In this document: piece by piece, positions 44,635-54,973 of the stretch
Layout: each line of letters begins with the position of its first letter
Numbering within the stretch: the first letter of the stretch is position 1
NCBI RefSeq assembly: GCF_947498175.1
Contig: NZ_CANMJB010000001.1
Location: forward strand, 62,001-126,000
Length of the DNA: 64,000 nucleotides
Source: an uncultured Algimonas sp.
GTDB taxonomy: Bacteria; Pseudomonadota; Alphaproteobacteria; Caulobacterales; Maricaulaceae
Reading direction: 5' to 3'
Notes under the pieces: generated by a model
The model's database searches: none
The model's input: only the letters and a program-made list of their open reading frames with translations
Told to the model about the DNA's origin: nothing
Position numbers and translations under genes: made by a program

Positions 44635-45615
44635 ATGGAAAACAAGGCAAATTACGCGCTGATCGGCATGTTCGTGCTGGTCGCCCTTGCGGCGACGCTG
44701 GGCTTCATCCTGTGGCTGACCGGATCGGAGTTCGATCAGCAGTTCGACGAATACCAAGTGGCCTTCCAGGGTCCCGTGCGCGGTCTGTCGCCGGGCTCCG
44801 AAGTGCGGTTCAACGGCATCGGCGTCGGGGAGGTCACGAACATCCGTCTGGACCGGGAAGACCCGAATACCGTGCTGGCCAATATCCGGATCGACTCCAA
44901 CACTCCGGTGGACACGAATAGCTATGCGCAGCTGGAGCCACTCGGTCTGACGGGCCTGAACTATCTCCAGATCTTCGCGGGGGGCGAGGAGTACCCGCTC
45001 ATCAAGGATATGCCTGGCCGCAGCGGGACATGGCGGATCGAAGGTCGTGCCGACCAGCTGTCCGCCATCATCGAAGGCGGAGGCTCCGCCGTCGAGCAGG
45101 CGCAACTCGCTCTGACGCAGGTCAACAAACTGTTCAGCGACGAAGCTGTTGCGGACGTCCATGGCATATTGGACAATATCGAACGCATCACCAGCGAACT
45201 GGATGTCTCCGAATTCGACATGAACGAGGTCAACGGCCTCGTCACCGACTTCCGAGCCGCAGTGCGTCGCGTCAGCGCTGCGGCGGATACGGCCCAAACG
45301 ACGTTCGCTTCGGCAAACGGCCTCATCGAGAACGACATCGCCTCACTGAGCGCGCGCATGGAAGTGACGTTGAGCGAAGTCGACGAAACGCTGAACGCCT
45401 TCGAAGAGACAGCCGGGAACAGCAACGAGTTGATCGTCGATGCGCGTGATGCAGTGAACCGCCTTTCCAATTCCGGTCTGACGGACCTCGAGGAGACTGT
45501 GGATGCCGTCCGCCGCTTGGTGTTGTCACTGGGCCGCGTCGCCGACGCGCTGGAACAGAGCCCGCTGGAGTTCATTTCGGGGACGCAGTCCGATACGGTG
45601 GAGTTACCGCAATGA
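44635..45615 (+). CDS. mlaD: MCE/MlaD domain protein, periplasmic lipid-binding component
   Basis: 326 residues. An N-terminal membrane anchor (about 8-27) is followed by the MCE domain (about 38-125), recognised by VAFQGPVRGLSPGSEVRFNGIGVG and LEPLGLTGLNYLQI. A long helical C-terminus (about 160-310), predicted to be coiled coil, may extend across the periplasm as a needle. It is the hexameric phospholipid carrier of the Mla/MCE system. The stop overlaps the lipoprotein gene. Confidence 0.92.
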   Translation: MENKANYALIGMFVLVALAATLGFILWLTGSEFDQQFDEYQVAFQGPVRGLSPGSEVRFNGIGVGEVTNIRLDREDPNTVLANIRIDSNTPVDTNSYAQLEPLGLTGLNYLQIFAGGEEYPLIKDMPGRSGTWRIEGRADQLSAIIEGGGSAVEQAQLALTQVNKLFSDEAVADVHGILDNIERITSELDVSEFDMNEVNGLVTDFRAAVRRVSAAADTAQTTFASANGLIENDIASLSARMEVTLSEVDETLNAFEETAGNSNELIVDARDAVNRLSNSGLTDLEETVDAVRRLVLSLGRVADALEQSPLEFISGTQSDTVELPQ

Positions 45616-46247
45616 TCCGACCCTTCGCCCTCGGCGTCGCCTCGCTGGCGATCGCATCCTGCAGCATTCTGCCGGATCCGGCACCCGCGGACATCATCTA
45701 CCGCTTGCAGCTTTCAGGCGAGAGCGTGAAACCGGCGCCCGGTGCGACCGTGATCCGCGTCGACCGTCCGTCGGCAACGAGCGTGTTCAACACGCGCGCC
45801 ATCGTGGTGTCGCCGGACGGGCGGCGTCTGTCCACGGCAGCTCAGGCGCAATGGCCGGAAGGCACGCCGACCATGCTGCAGGAAAAGCTGGTCGATGCCT
45901 TTTCGCGCGAATCACGGGTCATCGGCGTTCTGCCACAATCGGGAACGCGGACGGACACACGCATTCATCTGACGATCAAGAATTTCGAGGCGCAGTTCGA
46001 TCAGGGTGAAGACGCCAGCCCTCTGGCGGTCGTCCGTTTTACGGCGACGCTTGCAAATGCGACGGATCGCCGGTTGATCGACACGTTCACGACGCGCCAC
46101 GAGGTTCGAGCGGATGCGGCGCGGATTTCATCCATCGTCATGGCGATCGAAGCTGCCAACGATGCCGCCATGCGCGATATCGTGGACTGGGTCGTCTCCG
46201 CTGACAAAAAGGGCTTGATCGAGGACCCCGTCACGCTGGTTCGCTGA
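45612..46247 (+). CDS. ABC-type transport auxiliary lipoprotein (PqiC/LinL-like)
   Basis: 211 residues. A lipobox (LAIASC) is followed by the DUF330/PqiC-like pattern with IIYRLQLSG near the N-terminus, TVIRVDRPSA, and the central QWPEGTPTMLQEKLVDAF. Members of this family are outer-membrane lipoprotein partners of MCE transporters. It overlaps mlaD by 4 nt, closing the operon; it replaces MlaC/MlaA-like partners here. Directionality of lipid transport is not evident. Confidence 0.88.
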   Translation: MIRPFALGVASLAIASCSILPDPAPADIIYRLQLSGESVKPAPGATVIRVDRPSATSVFNTRAIVVSPDGRRLSTAAQAQWPEGTPTMLQEKLVDAFSRESRVIGVLPQSGTRTDTRIHLTIKNFEAQFDQGEDASPLAVVRFTATLANATDRRLIDTFTTRHEVRADAARISSIVMAIEAANDAAMRDIVDWVVSADKKGLIEDPVTLVR

Positions 46248-46250
46248 AAC

Positions 46251-46796
46251 CTACTCGGTCCGGTCGCGCGTTCGCGATCGTTTGATCCATAGGGCGATGA
46301 CGGCGACGGCCACGACGATGACGGCGATCGTCGGGATGATGAGTTCGATGCGGTCACCGAACAACTCGCCCAGGAAGTGGCACAAAGTGAAGATCACGAT
46401 GCAATACATCAGGGCTGTGATGAAGATGAACAGGCAAAAGCGCGCATAGCGGACTTTGAAATAGCCGCAGGCGACATAGACCGGGATGCGCGCCAACGGC
46501 AGGAACCGCGCCGTCAGCAGCGTCGCGAACAGATTGCGCCGCACCTTGCCGCGAAAGGTCGTGACATGTTCGCGTTCGGCATAGGCACGCGCCCGCGAAG
46601 ACGTGTGCGCCGCCCGCCCGATCCAGTATTTCCAGATGTCGGACAAGAACAAGCCCGCCAGGATGATTGCGAAGATGACGGGAAAATGATCGGCGTCGGC
46701 AGCCGAGAGCGACGCCGCGGCGATAACGGCGGCATCCTCCTGGACGAAGGGACCCAAGAAAATGCCCAGGTAAAGTAGCCAGCTCGGGTCCATCAT
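46251..46796 (-). CDS. DedA family membrane protein
   Basis: 181 residues from ATG 46796 (a second Met follows at once); the track extends 43 codons upstream without support. About five hydrophobic segments with DedA landmarks: FLGPFVQEDAAVIAAASLS near the start, DIWKYWIGR and FLPLARIPVYVACG. DedA proteins act in undecaprenyl-phosphate or phospholipid flipping and membrane energetics. It is convergent with the Mla operon (3-bp gap) and divergent from tig. Confidence 0.88.
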   Translation of the reverse strand: MMDPSWLLYLGIFLGPFVQEDAAVIAAASLSAADADHFPVIFAIILAGLFLSDIWKYWIGRAAHTSSRARAYAEREHVTTFRGKVRRNLFATLLTARFLPLARIPVYVACGYFKVRYARFCLFIFITALMYCIVIFTLCHFLGELFGDRIELIIPTIAVIVVAVAVIALWIKRSRTRDRTE

Positions 46797-47015
46797 GCGG
46801 GCGCTATGCGCGATGATGGTTAAGCCTGTCTTGGTAAATATCGATGGGAACATGCAAGGAAGGGTCAGCGCAGAGCAAAAATTTTGGCAGGGCTGCGTGT
46901 TGAAACCCGCTGTGCCGCATGGCATAGCGCCGCGAACTTCAATCGAGCCCGGCAGACAGAACCCCGGCCTCCACCGGGCGCGACTTCAATGCCCGCAGAT
47001 ACGTCAGAGACAAAG

Positions 47016-48356
47016 ATGGACATCAAGGAACTCGAATCCGACGGCCTGACCAAGAAATACCAGGTTACGGTCAAGAAGGAAGCGCTCGAGGAAAAGCTGG
47101 ACGCCAAGATCAAGGAGATGCAGCCGCAAGTCTCCCTGAAAGGCTTCCGCCCCGGCAAGGTGCCGACCTCGCACATCCGCAAGATGTTCGGCCAGAGCAT
47201 CATGAAAGACGTGGTCGAGGAAGTTCTGAACGAGAGCAGCCAGCAGGCCATCAACGACAACAAGCTGCGCCCCGCCGGCCAGCCGCAGATCGACCTGCGC
47301 GCCAATGGCGAGGAGGTCACCAACGGCAAGGCCGATCTCGATTACTACATGACCGTCGAGAGCATTCCTGAATTCGAAGCTGTCGATCCGACGACACTCA
47401 AATTCACACGTCTCAAGACCGAACTTGACGACAAGGATCTGGATGCACGCCTCACTGAACTCGCCAAGGGGCAGAAGAGCTACAAGAAGAAAGCCAAGAC
47501 GGCCAAAGCCAAGAAAGGCGACGCGGTCCTGATCGACTTCGTCGGCTCCATCGATGGCGAGGAATTCGAGGGCGGCGCCATGGAAGGCCACCAGCTTGTA
47601 CTGGGTTCGGGCACCTTCATTCCGGGCTTCGAGGACGAACTGGTCGGTGTGAAAGCCGGTGATGAAAAGGATGTCGTGGTGACGTTCCCGGACGACTATC
47701 AGGCGGCCGAACTGGCTGGCAAGGAAGCCGTATTCAAGACGAAGATCCACGAGGTCCAAGGCGAGAAAGAGGCCGAGATCGACGACGCTTTCGCCAAGAA
47801 CTTCGGCATGGACGATCTCGATGCGCTCAAGACAGCCGTGCGCGAACAGATGGAATCGGAGCTGGACGGCCAGTCCCGCATGAAGTTGAAGCGCGCCATT
47901 TTGGACGAGCTGGACAGCAAGCATGACTTCGACCTGCCCCAAGGCATGGTCGAGACCGAATTCACCAACATCTGGAACCATGTGAAAGCCGAGAAGGAAG
48001 CCGGTCAGCTCGACGAGGAAGATGCCGCAAAGACGGACGAGCAGCTGGAAGCCGACTACCGCAAGATCGCTGAGCGCCGCGTGCGTCTCGGTCTTGTTCT
48101 GGCCGAGATGGGTCAGAAGGAAAGCATCGATATTACCAACGAAGAGCTGCAAGGCGCGCTGGTCGCGGAAGCGCGCCGTTATCCGGGTCAGGAGCAGCAG
48201 GTCATCGAATTCTACCAAAAGAACCCGCAAGCCCTCGCTCAGCTTCGCGCGCCGATCTACGAAGAAAAAGTCGTGGACCTGATCACGGAGAAGGCGACCG
48301 TCAAGGACAGGACGGTCGATCGCGACACACTGTTCGAAGAAGATCCTATGATCTAG
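47016..48356 (+). CDS. tig: Trigger factor
   Basis: 446 residues from ATG 47016, chosen by alignment to the family start; ATG 46989 (MPADTSETK) is an alternative. The ribosome-binding N-domain has the tail signature FRPGKVPTSHIRKMFG. An FKBP-type PPIase domain follows (about 155-245, DFVGSIDGEEFEGG) and then the C-terminal chaperone arms. It binds nascent chains at the ribosome exit. A terminator follows before clpP; the tig-clpP-clpX order is standard. Confidence 0.95.
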   Translation: MDIKELESDGLTKKYQVTVKKEALEEKLDAKIKEMQPQVSLKGFRPGKVPTSHIRKMFGQSIMKDVVEEVLNESSQQAINDNKLRPAGQPQIDLRANGEEVTNGKADLDYYMTVESIPEFEAVDPTTLKFTRLKTELDDKDLDARLTELAKGQKSYKKKAKTAKAKKGDAVLIDFVGSIDGEEFEGGAMEGHQLVLGSGTFIPGFEDELVGVKAGDEKDVVVTFPDDYQAAELAGKEAVFKTKIHEVQGEKEAEIDDAFAKNFGMDDLDALKTAVREQMESELDGQSRMKLKRAILDELDSKHDFDLPQGMVETEFTNIWNHVKAEKEAGQLDEEDAAKTDEQLEADYRKIAERRVRLGLVLAEMGQKESIDITNEELQGALVAEARRYPGQEQQVIEFYQKNPQALAQLRAPIYEEKVVDLITEKATVKDRTVDRDTLFEEDPMI

Positions 48357-48380
48357 CGCAAAAGCGCGGACAAAGACGGA

Positions 48381-48405
48381 AGCCGCCCTTCGAGGCGGCT
48401 TTTTC
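48381..48405 (+). terminator. Rho-independent terminator after tig
   Basis: A 7-bp stem AGCCGCC/GGCGGCT with a 6-nt loop is followed by TTTTT. It separates tig from clpP transcription. Confidence 0.85.
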
Positions 48406-48452
48406 TATTGGCGATGGCGCCGAACCGGCCATGCCTTCACACTTATGGAACC

Positions 48453-48484
48453 CTTGCGAAGCAGGATGGTGATCGCAATATAGG
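48453..48484 (+). promoter_or_regulatory. Possible promoter of clpP
   Basis: CTTG and TATAGG about 22 bp apart lie upstream of clpP and downstream of the tig terminator. CTTG is the -35 core of alphaproteobacterial RpoH promoters, but the -10 match is poor, so the sigma factor is uncertain. Confidence 0.3.
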
Positions 48485-48536
48485 ACCAAAGACGCCAGCG
48501 TCCTGCCGGCGCATCAAGACCGAAAGCTTCTACTGC

Positions 48537-49166
48537 ATGTACGATCCGATCGAAAAACTGAATAACGTCACCAATTACCTCATCCCGACCGTGGTGGAGC
48601 AGTCCTCGCGCGGCGAACGCGCCTTCGACATCTATTCGCGACTGTTGCGCGACCGCATCATCTTCCTGACTGGTCCGGTCGAGGACAATATGTCCGCCTC
48701 CATCTGCGCCCAGCTTCTGTTTCTCGAATCCGAGAACCCGAAGAAGGAAATCAGCATGTACATCAACTCGCCCGGCGGCGTCGTGACGGCCGGAATGGCG
48801 ATCTACGATACGATGCAGTACATCCGTTGCCCCGTCAGCACGGTCTGCATCGGGCAGGCCGCTTCGATGGGGTCTCTGCTGCTGGCTGCTGGCGATGCGG
48901 ATATGCGCGTGGCGCTGCCGAACGCCCGGATCATGGTGCACCAGCCGTCCGGCGGTTTCCGCGGCCAGGCGTCCGACATCGAACGTCATGCCCAGGACAT
49001 TCTGGCGATGAAGAAGCGCCTCAACGAGATCTACGTCAAGCACACGGGCAAGAAATACGCGACGATCGAGAAAACGCTCGACCGCGATCATTTCATGACG
49101 GCCGAAGAAGCCAAGAATTTCGGCTTGGTCGATCACGTCTACGAAAAACGAGGCGAAGACGCATAG
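48537..49166 (+). CDS. clpP: ATP-dependent Clp protease proteolytic subunit
   Basis: 209 residues from ATG 48537 ([10 protein letters not shown]); the track's extra 43 codons include the promoter region. Catalytic Ser in [14 protein letters not shown], His in MVHQPSGGF and Asp in KTLDRDHFM. It forms the double-heptamer chamber fed by ClpX. In Caulobacter relatives ClpXP drives the cell cycle by degrading CtrA. The gap to clpX is 277 bp with two copies of a 10-mer. Confidence 0.96.
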   Translation: MYDPIEKLNNVTNYLIPTVVEQSSRGERAFDIYSRLLRDRIIFLTGPVEDNMSASICAQLLFLESENPKKEISMYINSPGGVVTAGMAIYDTMQYIRCPVSTVCIGQAASMGSLLLAAGDADMRVALPNARIMVHQPSGGFRGQASDIERHAQDILAMKKRLNEIYVKHTGKKYATIEKTLDRDHFMTAEEAKNFGLVDHVYEKRGEDA

Positions 49167-49205
49167 CGTTTCCGCGCTCCGCGACAGACCCGTTGGTCCG
49201 TCGTT

Positions 49206-49281
49206 TGCGCGATTATCGGGACAGATCGGTCCTGCTATAGTTTCAGACGGGTTAAGCTACACATCTTTTGGTGCGCGATTA
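49206..49281 (+). repeat. Two direct copies of TGCGCGATTA in the clpP-clpX gap
   Basis: The 10-mer occurs at 49206-49215 and 49272-49281, 66 bp apart, in the 277-bp region before clpX. This region must hold any separate clpX promoter; TATAGT near 49237 could be a -10. No gene is seen in the gap. Confidence 0.4.
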
Positions 49282-49443
49282 CACACATCCGGTCTTGCCA
49301 GAGTCCGGTTTCCGGTGTCGTATGCGTATCGAAAGGCGCCGTTTACACAATGTCGTCATAAAACCGGTAGATCGGTGGTCGAATCGGCATCCGGATTGCA
49401 GGGAGTTCCGTCGGCGCTCGCCGTATGTGGAACTGGATAGAGT

Positions 49444-50709
49444 ATGAGCAAGAACAATACGACCGAGAGCAAGAATACGCTCTACTGCTCTTTCTGCGGG
49501 AAGAGTCAGCACGAGGTTCGCAAGCTGATCGCCGGTCCGACCGTCTTCATCTGCGACGAATGCGTCGAACTCTGCATGGACATCATCAAGGAGGAGGGGA
49601 AGTCCTCCTTGTCCAAAGGCCAGGAAGGCGTTCCGACCCCGCAGGAAATCTGCAACATCTTGGACGATTACGTCATTGGGCAGGGCTATGCGAAACGTGT
49701 TCTCTCCGTCGCGGTCCACAATCACTATAAGCGCTTGAACCACGCCACGACCAATCCGGATGTCGAACTGGCCAAATCCAACATCCTGCTGGTCGGGCCG
49801 ACCGGTTGCGGCAAGACGTTGCTGGCCCAGACGCTGGCCCGCATTCTCGACGTACCGTTCACCATGGCCGATGCGACCACGCTGACGGAAGCCGGCTATG
49901 TCGGTGAGGATGTGGAGAACATCATCCTGAAGCTGCTGCAATCCTCGGACTACAATGTCGAGCGGGCCCAGCGCGGCATCGTCTACATCGACGAAGTCGA
50001 CAAGATCAGCCGAAAGTCGGACAATCCCTCCATCACGCGCGATGTATCGGGCGAGGGTGTGCAGCAGGCCTTGCTGAAGATCATGGAAGGCACGGTCGCC
50101 TCCGTGCCGCCTCAGGGCGGCCGCAAACATCCGCAGCAGGAGTTCCTGCAGGTCGATACGACCAATATCCTGTTCGTTGTCGGCGGCGCCTTTGCGGGCC
50201 TCGACAAGGTCATCGCCAATCGCGGCGACCAGGCTTCCATCGGTTTCGGCGGACGTGTCCGCGATGAGGACGACCGGAGCGTCGGCGACATACTGCGCGG
50301 CGTGCAGCCCGAAGATTTGCAAAAATTCGGTCTGATTCCCGAATTCATCGGCCGCTTGCCGGTCATCGCGACGCTGACGGATCTGGACGAGGATGCGCTG
50401 GTGACGATTCTGACAGAACCGAAGAACGCATTGGTCAAACAGTATGAAACGCTGTTCGCCATGGAAGAGGTCAAGTTGACCTTCACCGAAGACGCGCTTC
50501 AGGCAATCGCCAAGAAGGCCTTGGCGCGCAAGACCGGCGCCCGCGGATTGCGTTCGATCATGGAAGCCATTCTGCTGGACTCGATGTACGATCTGCCATC
50601 CTATGAAGGCGTGGACGAAGTCGTCATCAATGACGATGTCGTGGAAGGTGACGGCGAATCCGCACCTCTTCTCATCTATGCCGACCCGCCCGCTGAAAAA
50701 GCAGGCTGA
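49444..50709 (+). CDS. clpX: ATP-dependent protease ATPase subunit ClpX
   Basis: 421 residues. The N-terminal zinc-binding domain has two cysteine pairs (CSFCGKSQ and CDECVELC). The AAA+ domain has Walker [16 protein letters not shown], Walker [11 protein letters not shown] and sensor region [12 protein letters not shown]; the C-terminal [18 protein letters not shown] is sensor 2. It unfolds substrates and feeds ClpP. A bidirectional terminator follows. Confidence 0.97.
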   Translation: MSKNNTTESKNTLYCSFCGKSQHEVRKLIAGPTVFICDECVELCMDIIKEEGKSSLSKGQEGVPTPQEICNILDDYVIGQGYAKRVLSVAVHNHYKRLNHATTNPDVELAKSNILLVGPTGCGKTLLAQTLARILDVPFTMADATTLTEAGYVGEDVENIILKLLQSSDYNVERAQRGIVYIDEVDKISRKSDNPSITRDVSGEGVQQALLKIMEGTVASVPPQGGRKHPQQEFLQVDTTNILFVVGGAFAGLDKVIANRGDQASIGFGGRVRDEDDRSVGDILRGVQPEDLQKFGLIPEFIGRLPVIATLTDLDEDALVTILTEPKNALVKQYETLFAMEEVKLTFTEDALQAIAKKALARKTGARGLRSIMEAILLDSMYDLPSYEGVDEVVINDDVVEGDGESAPLLIYADPPAEKAG

Positions 50710-50728
50710 TCCTTCCAGCATCAATGAA

Positions 50729-50753
50729 AAAGCCGCCCTGGGGCGGCTTTTTT
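50729..50753. terminator. Bidirectional terminator between clpX and sodC
   Basis: Stem AAGCCGCC/GGCGGCTT is flanked by A-runs on the left and T-runs on the right, so it can serve both converging genes. It uses the same core as the tig and TonB-receptor terminators. Confidence 0.88.
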
Positions 50754-50780
50754 GTTTTCCTGTCGGATCGTTCCGTGCGG

Positions 50781-51395
50781 CTACGGCTCGATCACGGCGC
50801 ACGCAATGCGTGATCCGGCATCGCCGGACGGTTGCGTTTCGTAATCGTCGGCCCCGGCGTGAATAATCAGGGCCGTGCCGTTGGCATCGAGGAGAGGGGC
50901 CAGGCCCTCACGATCGGACAAGGTGACCCGGTCATTGCCGATCTCCGTTCGAACCACGCCAGACGCTGGCGCGTCGAAATTCTCCATGTCGCCGGCATGC
51001 GGATTGGGATCATCCGCCTCGAATCCGTGATTGGCGTTGGACGGATTGTAATGGCCGCCCGCCGATTGGAAGTCCGGCGTGTCGCAGGACCCGGTCTCGT
51101 GGAAATGAATGGCGCGTTGGCCTTCGGGGATCGCCGTGACATCGAGCGAGACCGTCACGCCTGAACCTTCGACGTCGGAGATCGTCACGGTGCCGATTTC
51201 CGATCCGGCACTGTTGATGACGGGATAGGTTGCGCTCATCAAGGCCGCGTCATCGTTAACGTCTCTATCGAACCGATCGTACATCTCGACCTCATTGGCC
51301 GTCTCGTCGTCGATACCGACGTCATCAGCGGCATCATCGGTTCCGCCACATGCGACAAGCGTCATGGCCGCGGTCGCTAGCAAGATCTTCTTCAT
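50781..51395 (-). CDS. sodC: Cu,Zn superoxide dismutase, predicted lipoprotein
   Basis: 204 residues. A lipobox LVACGG and an acidic linker (about 20-45) precede the SodC barrel. Copper ligands appear in HFHETGSC and in IIHAGADDY; zinc ligands in HYNPSNANHGF, NPHAGDM and the following Asp. The disulfide cysteines are in ETGSCDTP and RIACAVIEP. It dismutates superoxide in the periplasm at the membrane surface. It is convergent with clpX and divergent from gyrA. Confidence 0.94.
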   Translation of the reverse strand: MKKILLATAAMTLVACGGTDDAADDVGIDDETANEVEMYDRFDRDVNDDAALMSATYPVINSAGSEIGTVTISDVEGSGVTVSLDVTAIPEGQRAIHFHETGSCDTPDFQSAGGHYNPSNANHGFEADDPNPHAGDMENFDAPASGVVRTEIGNDRVTLSDREGLAPLLDANGTALIIHAGADDYETQPSGDAGSRIACAVIEP

Positions 51396-51482
51396 GGTAA
51401 GGTCCTCTCTTCATTGCCTTTTGGAATGCAGGCTTGCCTCAAAAACGCGATCCCGTCGGCTGCGTTCCAACGCTGCGCGCAT

Positions 51483-51511
51483 TTGTGCAAAACGATCTGA
51501 AATGGTAGCCT
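51483..51511 (+). promoter_or_regulatory. Possible promoter of gyrA
   Basis: TTGTGC and TAGCCT at 17-bp spacing lie 76 bp upstream of the gyrA start. Matches to consensus are moderate. Confidence 0.28.
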
Positions 51512-51586
51512 GAGCCGAACCGAGATCGTCGAATCGCGGGCGGGAAAACCTCCGCCTTTTCCGGCAGATCGATCCGAGGATATCGT

Positions 51587-54379
51587 GTGAGCGACCAAAC
51601 AGACAATCCGGACTCCACGCCGCCGGAAAAGGATCCCGGCATCTCGCCCGTGACGATCGAGGAGGAGATGAAACGCTCCTATCTCGACTATGCCATGAGC
51701 GTGATCGTCAGCCGGGCGATTCCCGATGTGCGCGACGGTCTGAAACCGGTTCACCGCCGGATTCTCTACTCCATGCACGAAAACGGCTTTACGCGCGACA
51801 AGCCCTACAAGAAGTCGGCGCGCGTGGTCGGCGACGTGATCGGCAAGTATCATCCGCACGGCGACAGCGCTGTCTACGACGCGTTGGTCCGCATGGCGCA
51901 GGACTTCTCCATGCGACTGCCATTGCTGGACGGCCAGGGGAATTTCGGGTCCGTCGACGGCGACCCGCCGGCCGCCATGCGGTACACCGAAGTCCGTATG
52001 GACAACCCGGCCGCGCAGCTATTGGCCGACATCGAGAAGAACACGGTCAATTATCAGGATAATTACGACTCGTCCGAATCCGAACCGGTCGTGCTGCCGG
52101 CGCGCTTTCCGAACATTCTCGTCAATGGCGCGGGTGGCATCGCCGTTGGCATGGCGACGAACATCGCGCCGCACAATCTCGGTGAAGTCTGCGACGCCGC
52201 GATGGCCTTGCTCGATGACGGGGCGCTGAGCGACGCAGACTTGCTGGACATCATCCCAGGGCCGGACTTTCCCACAGGCGGCCTCATCATGGGCCGCAGC
52301 GGCGCCAAGCAGGGCGTGATGACCGGACGGGGAACCGTCACGGTCCGGGCCAAGACCCGGGTCGAGGAAATCCGCAAGGACCGGTTCGCCATCATCGTCG
52401 ACGAGTTGCCGTTCCAGGTCAATAAAGCCTCGATGATTGCCAAGATGGCGGCCTTGGTGAACGAGAAACGGATCGAAGGCATTTCGGCCGTCCGCGACGA
52501 GTCCGACCGGGTCGGCATGCGCGTCGTCATCGAGCTCAAGCGCGACGCCGTGCCGGACGTCGTGCTGAACCAGCTGTTCCGCTACACGCCGCTGCAGCAG
52601 AATTTCAGTTCCAACATGCTGGCGCTCAACGGCGGCAAGCCCGAACAGATGAACGTCCGGGACATGCTGGAAGCGTTTCTGGCATTCCGCGAAGACGTGA
52701 TCGCGCGTCGGACGAAATTCGATCTGTCCAAGGCGCGGGACCGGGCGCACATATTGGTCGGACTGGCCACGGCCGTCGCCAATATCGACGAGATCATCCG
52801 TCTGATCCGCACCTCGCCCAACCCAGCCGCGGCGCGCGAGGCGCTCACCTCACGCAATTGGCCGGCCGAGAGCATGGGCGCGCTGATCCGGCTCATCGCC
52901 GATCCACGCTCTCGTCTGCAGGATGACGGCACCATAAAGCTCACGGATGAGCAGGCCCGGGCAATTCTCGACCTGCGTCTGCAGAAGCTGACCGCGCTCG
53001 GCATGGAAGAGATCACCGAAGAGGCCGAGAAACTCGCCGCGCGGATCACCGACTTGCTGGAAATCCTGCGGTCGCGCGACCGCGTCCGCACGATCATCCG
53101 CGAAGAGCTGACCGAAGTGCGCGAGAAGTTCGCGACCCCGCGCCGCTCCGAGTTTGCGGAAGGCGGTTTCGATTTCGACGACGAGGATCTCATCGCGGTC
53201 GAAGACATGGTCGTGACCGTGACCAATAATGGCTACGTCAAGCGGACTCCGCTGGACACCTACCGCTCTCAGCATCGGGGCGGGAAGGGCCGGTCAGGCA
53301 TGCAGACCAAGGACGAGGATTTCGTCACGACGGTTTTCGTCGCGACGACGCATACGCCGGTCCTGCTCTTTTCCTCCAGTGGCATGGCCTACAAGCTGAA
53401 GGTCTGGAAGCTGCCGCAGGGCGGCGCCGCGACGCGCGGACGCAGTTTCAACCAGCTTCTTCCGCTCACCAAGGATGCTGACGGGGACGACGAGAAGATC
53501 ACCTCGATCATGGCGCTGCCGGAGGACGAGGACGATTGGGCGGGCCTTGACATCATGTTCGCCTCCAAATCCGGCGGCGTGCGTCGTAACAGCCTCGCCG
53601 ATTTCACGCGGATCAACCGGTCCGGGAAAATCGCGATGAAGCCCGGTGAAGGCGACGGCATCGTCGATGTGCGGCTCTGCAGCGAACAGGACGACATCGT
53701 TCTGACGACTAGGCTGGGCCGCGCCATCCGTTTTCCGGTCACGGATGTCCGTCGGTTCGTCGGCCGGACGTCGACGGGCGTGCGCGGCATCAAGCTCGGT
53801 TTGGGCGACGAGGTCATTTCGATGGCCGTCGTCCGGCACTTCGATGCGGCCAGCGAAGAACGCACGGCCTATCTGAAACATGCCAATGCGATGCGACGGG
53901 CGATGGGCGACGAGGTCGATGACGCGGCGGACGACGACGAAGACATCGCGAACGAAACATCTCTGTCCGACGCACGCCTGGGTGAGATGGGGGCGGCCGA
54001 GCAGTTCCTTCTGACCATCGCCGATGACGGGTTGGGCAAGCGGGCGAGCTCCTACTCCTATCCGGTTCGTGGACGGGGTGGGAAAGGTGTGATCGCGCAG
54101 AACCTCGATCGGGGGAAGAAAGCGGACAAGGCCTATCTGGTGCGCAGTTTCGTCGTGGAAGATGGCGACCAGATCATGCTGGTCACCGATGGCGGTCAGC
54201 TATTGCGCACCGGGGTGGACAACATCTCCATCGTGTCGCGCAGTTCGAAAGGCGTCTGGGTGATCCGCACGCGCGAGGACGAGCATGTCGTCAGCGTCGA
54301 ACGGATCGCGGAAACCGAGGATGAGGACGGCGAGGCGCCCGAAGCGTCGGGCGACGTTGACGTGCCGGACGCGTCCTGA
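51587..54379 (+). CDS. gyrA: DNA gyrase subunit A
   Basis: 930 residues from a GTG start with GAGGA upstream. The winged-helix/tower part carries the catalytic tyrosine in [10 protein letters not shown] and the [23 protein letters not shown], with Ser83 and Asp87 equivalents (E. coli numbering) unchanged. The C-terminal beta-pinwheel contains the GyrA box [10 protein letters not shown], which separates it from ParC. An acidic insertion (about 780-800, [13 protein letters not shown]) and an acidic tail are lineage-specific. It introduces negative supercoils with GyrB. Confidence 0.97.
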   Translation: MSDQTDNPDSTPPEKDPGISPVTIEEEMKRSYLDYAMSVIVSRAIPDVRDGLKPVHRRILYSMHENGFTRDKPYKKSARVVGDVIGKYHPHGDSAVYDALVRMAQDFSMRLPLLDGQGNFGSVDGDPPAAMRYTEVRMDNPAAQLLADIEKNTVNYQDNYDSSESEPVVLPARFPNILVNGAGGIAVGMATNIAPHNLGEVCDAAMALLDDGALSDADLLDIIPGPDFPTGGLIMGRSGAKQGVMTGRGTVTVRAKTRVEEIRKDRFAIIVDELPFQVNKASMIAKMAALVNEKRIEGISAVRDESDRVGMRVVIELKRDAVPDVVLNQLFRYTPLQQNFSSNMLALNGGKPEQMNVRDMLEAFLAFREDVIARRTKFDLSKARDRAHILVGLATAVANIDEIIRLIRTSPNPAAAREALTSRNWPAESMGALIRLIADPRSRLQDDGTIKLTDEQARAILDLRLQKLTALGMEEITEEAEKLAARITDLLEILRSRDRVRTIIREELTEVREKFATPRRSEFAEGGFDFDDEDLIAVEDMVVTVTNNGYVKRTPLDTYRSQHRGGKGRSGMQTKDEDFVTTVFVATTHTPVLLFSSSGMAYKLKVWKLPQGGAATRGRSFNQLLPLTKDADGDDEKITSIMALPEDEDDWAGLDIMFASKSGGVRRNSLADFTRINRSGKIAMKPGEGDGIVDVRLCSEQDDIVLTTRLGRAIRFPVTDVRRFVGRTSTGVRGIKLGLGDEVISMAVVRHFDAASEERTAYLKHANAMRRAMGDEVDDAADDDEDIANETSLSDARLGEMGAAEQFLLTIADDGLGKRASSYSYPVRGRGGKGVIAQNLDRGKKADKAYLVRSFVVEDGDQIMLVTDGGQLLRTGVDNISIVSRSSKGVWVIRTREDEHVVSVERIAETEDEDGEAPEASGDVDVPDAS

Positions 54380-54394
54380 CCTGACGGCCCCCAC

Positions 54395-54883
54395 TCAGAC
54401 GGGCCGGTTCGGCTCCGGACAGGTCAGGTCGAAGGATTGGGTGTTGCGCTGGGCCTGTGCTTGCAGGTTGCGGATATGTTGCGTCATGGCCTGCGTGTCA
54501 TAGGATATGTTGATGCAGCCGAGCGTCCGCTTCGTGTCGCCGTCAATAACGGCCGCAAAGCCTGTGACGCCCATCCAGCGATTATACTGATCGACGATGC
54601 CGCGATCGAAAACGGCATGGGCATTCAGCTCGCCGCGTCCGCCGGATATGTCGATATCGACGTATTCGATGCGCGGATCGCGCAGCGTTTCGAGTGCACG
54701 CCCTAGTCGCGGTTCCACGACCTTGCATGGCGCACACCAATCGGCCCGGAACATGACGATATAGACGTCCGGTGTGGAGGCGGCGGTGCTGTACTGCTGG
54801 GCTTGGGTCGGAGTCGTCGGTCCCATTAGAGCCGCCAGCGCGGCCGCTACGGCGGCTGCGATGGGTTTAAAGCGGAGTCTCAT
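54395..54883 (-). CDS. Periplasmic thioredoxin-fold protein with WCAPC
   Basis: 162 residues. A signal peptide (AAAVAAALAALMG, cleavage near TQA-QQ) is followed by a thioredoxin core with active site FRADWCAPCKVVEP. The second half carries GFAAVIDGDTKRTLGCIN and a late LTCPEP; these cysteines are additional to the CXXC. It is probably a periplasmic reductant or oxidant. It is the downstream member of a tandem pair with the gene at 55031, whose second half it resembles. Convergent with gyrA, 15 bp between stops. Confidence 0.85.
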   Translation of the reverse strand: MRLRFKPIAAAVAAALAALMGPTTPTQAQQYSTAASTPDVYIVMFRADWCAPCKVVEPRLGRALETLRDPRIEYVDIDISGGRGELNAHAVFDRGIVDQYNRWMGVTGFAAVIDGDTKRTLGCINISYDTQAMTQHIRNLQAQAQRNTQSFDLTCPEPNRPV

Positions 54884-54973
54884 GAGTGTCTTTCGCAGCC
54901 CGTTGATGGCTTTGGCGATTGCAATCCTGGTGCCAGATAGGGTCCAGCCACTGTTTGAGTAAGCCTCGAACGC

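Noticed and set aside
47004-48230. 408-codon minus-strand ORF opposite tig
   Set aside because: Shadow; Leu/Val-rich only because of the Glu/Lys-rich trigger factor on the other strand.
49279-50802. 507-codon minus-strand ORF opposite clpX
   Set aside because: Shadow of clpX.
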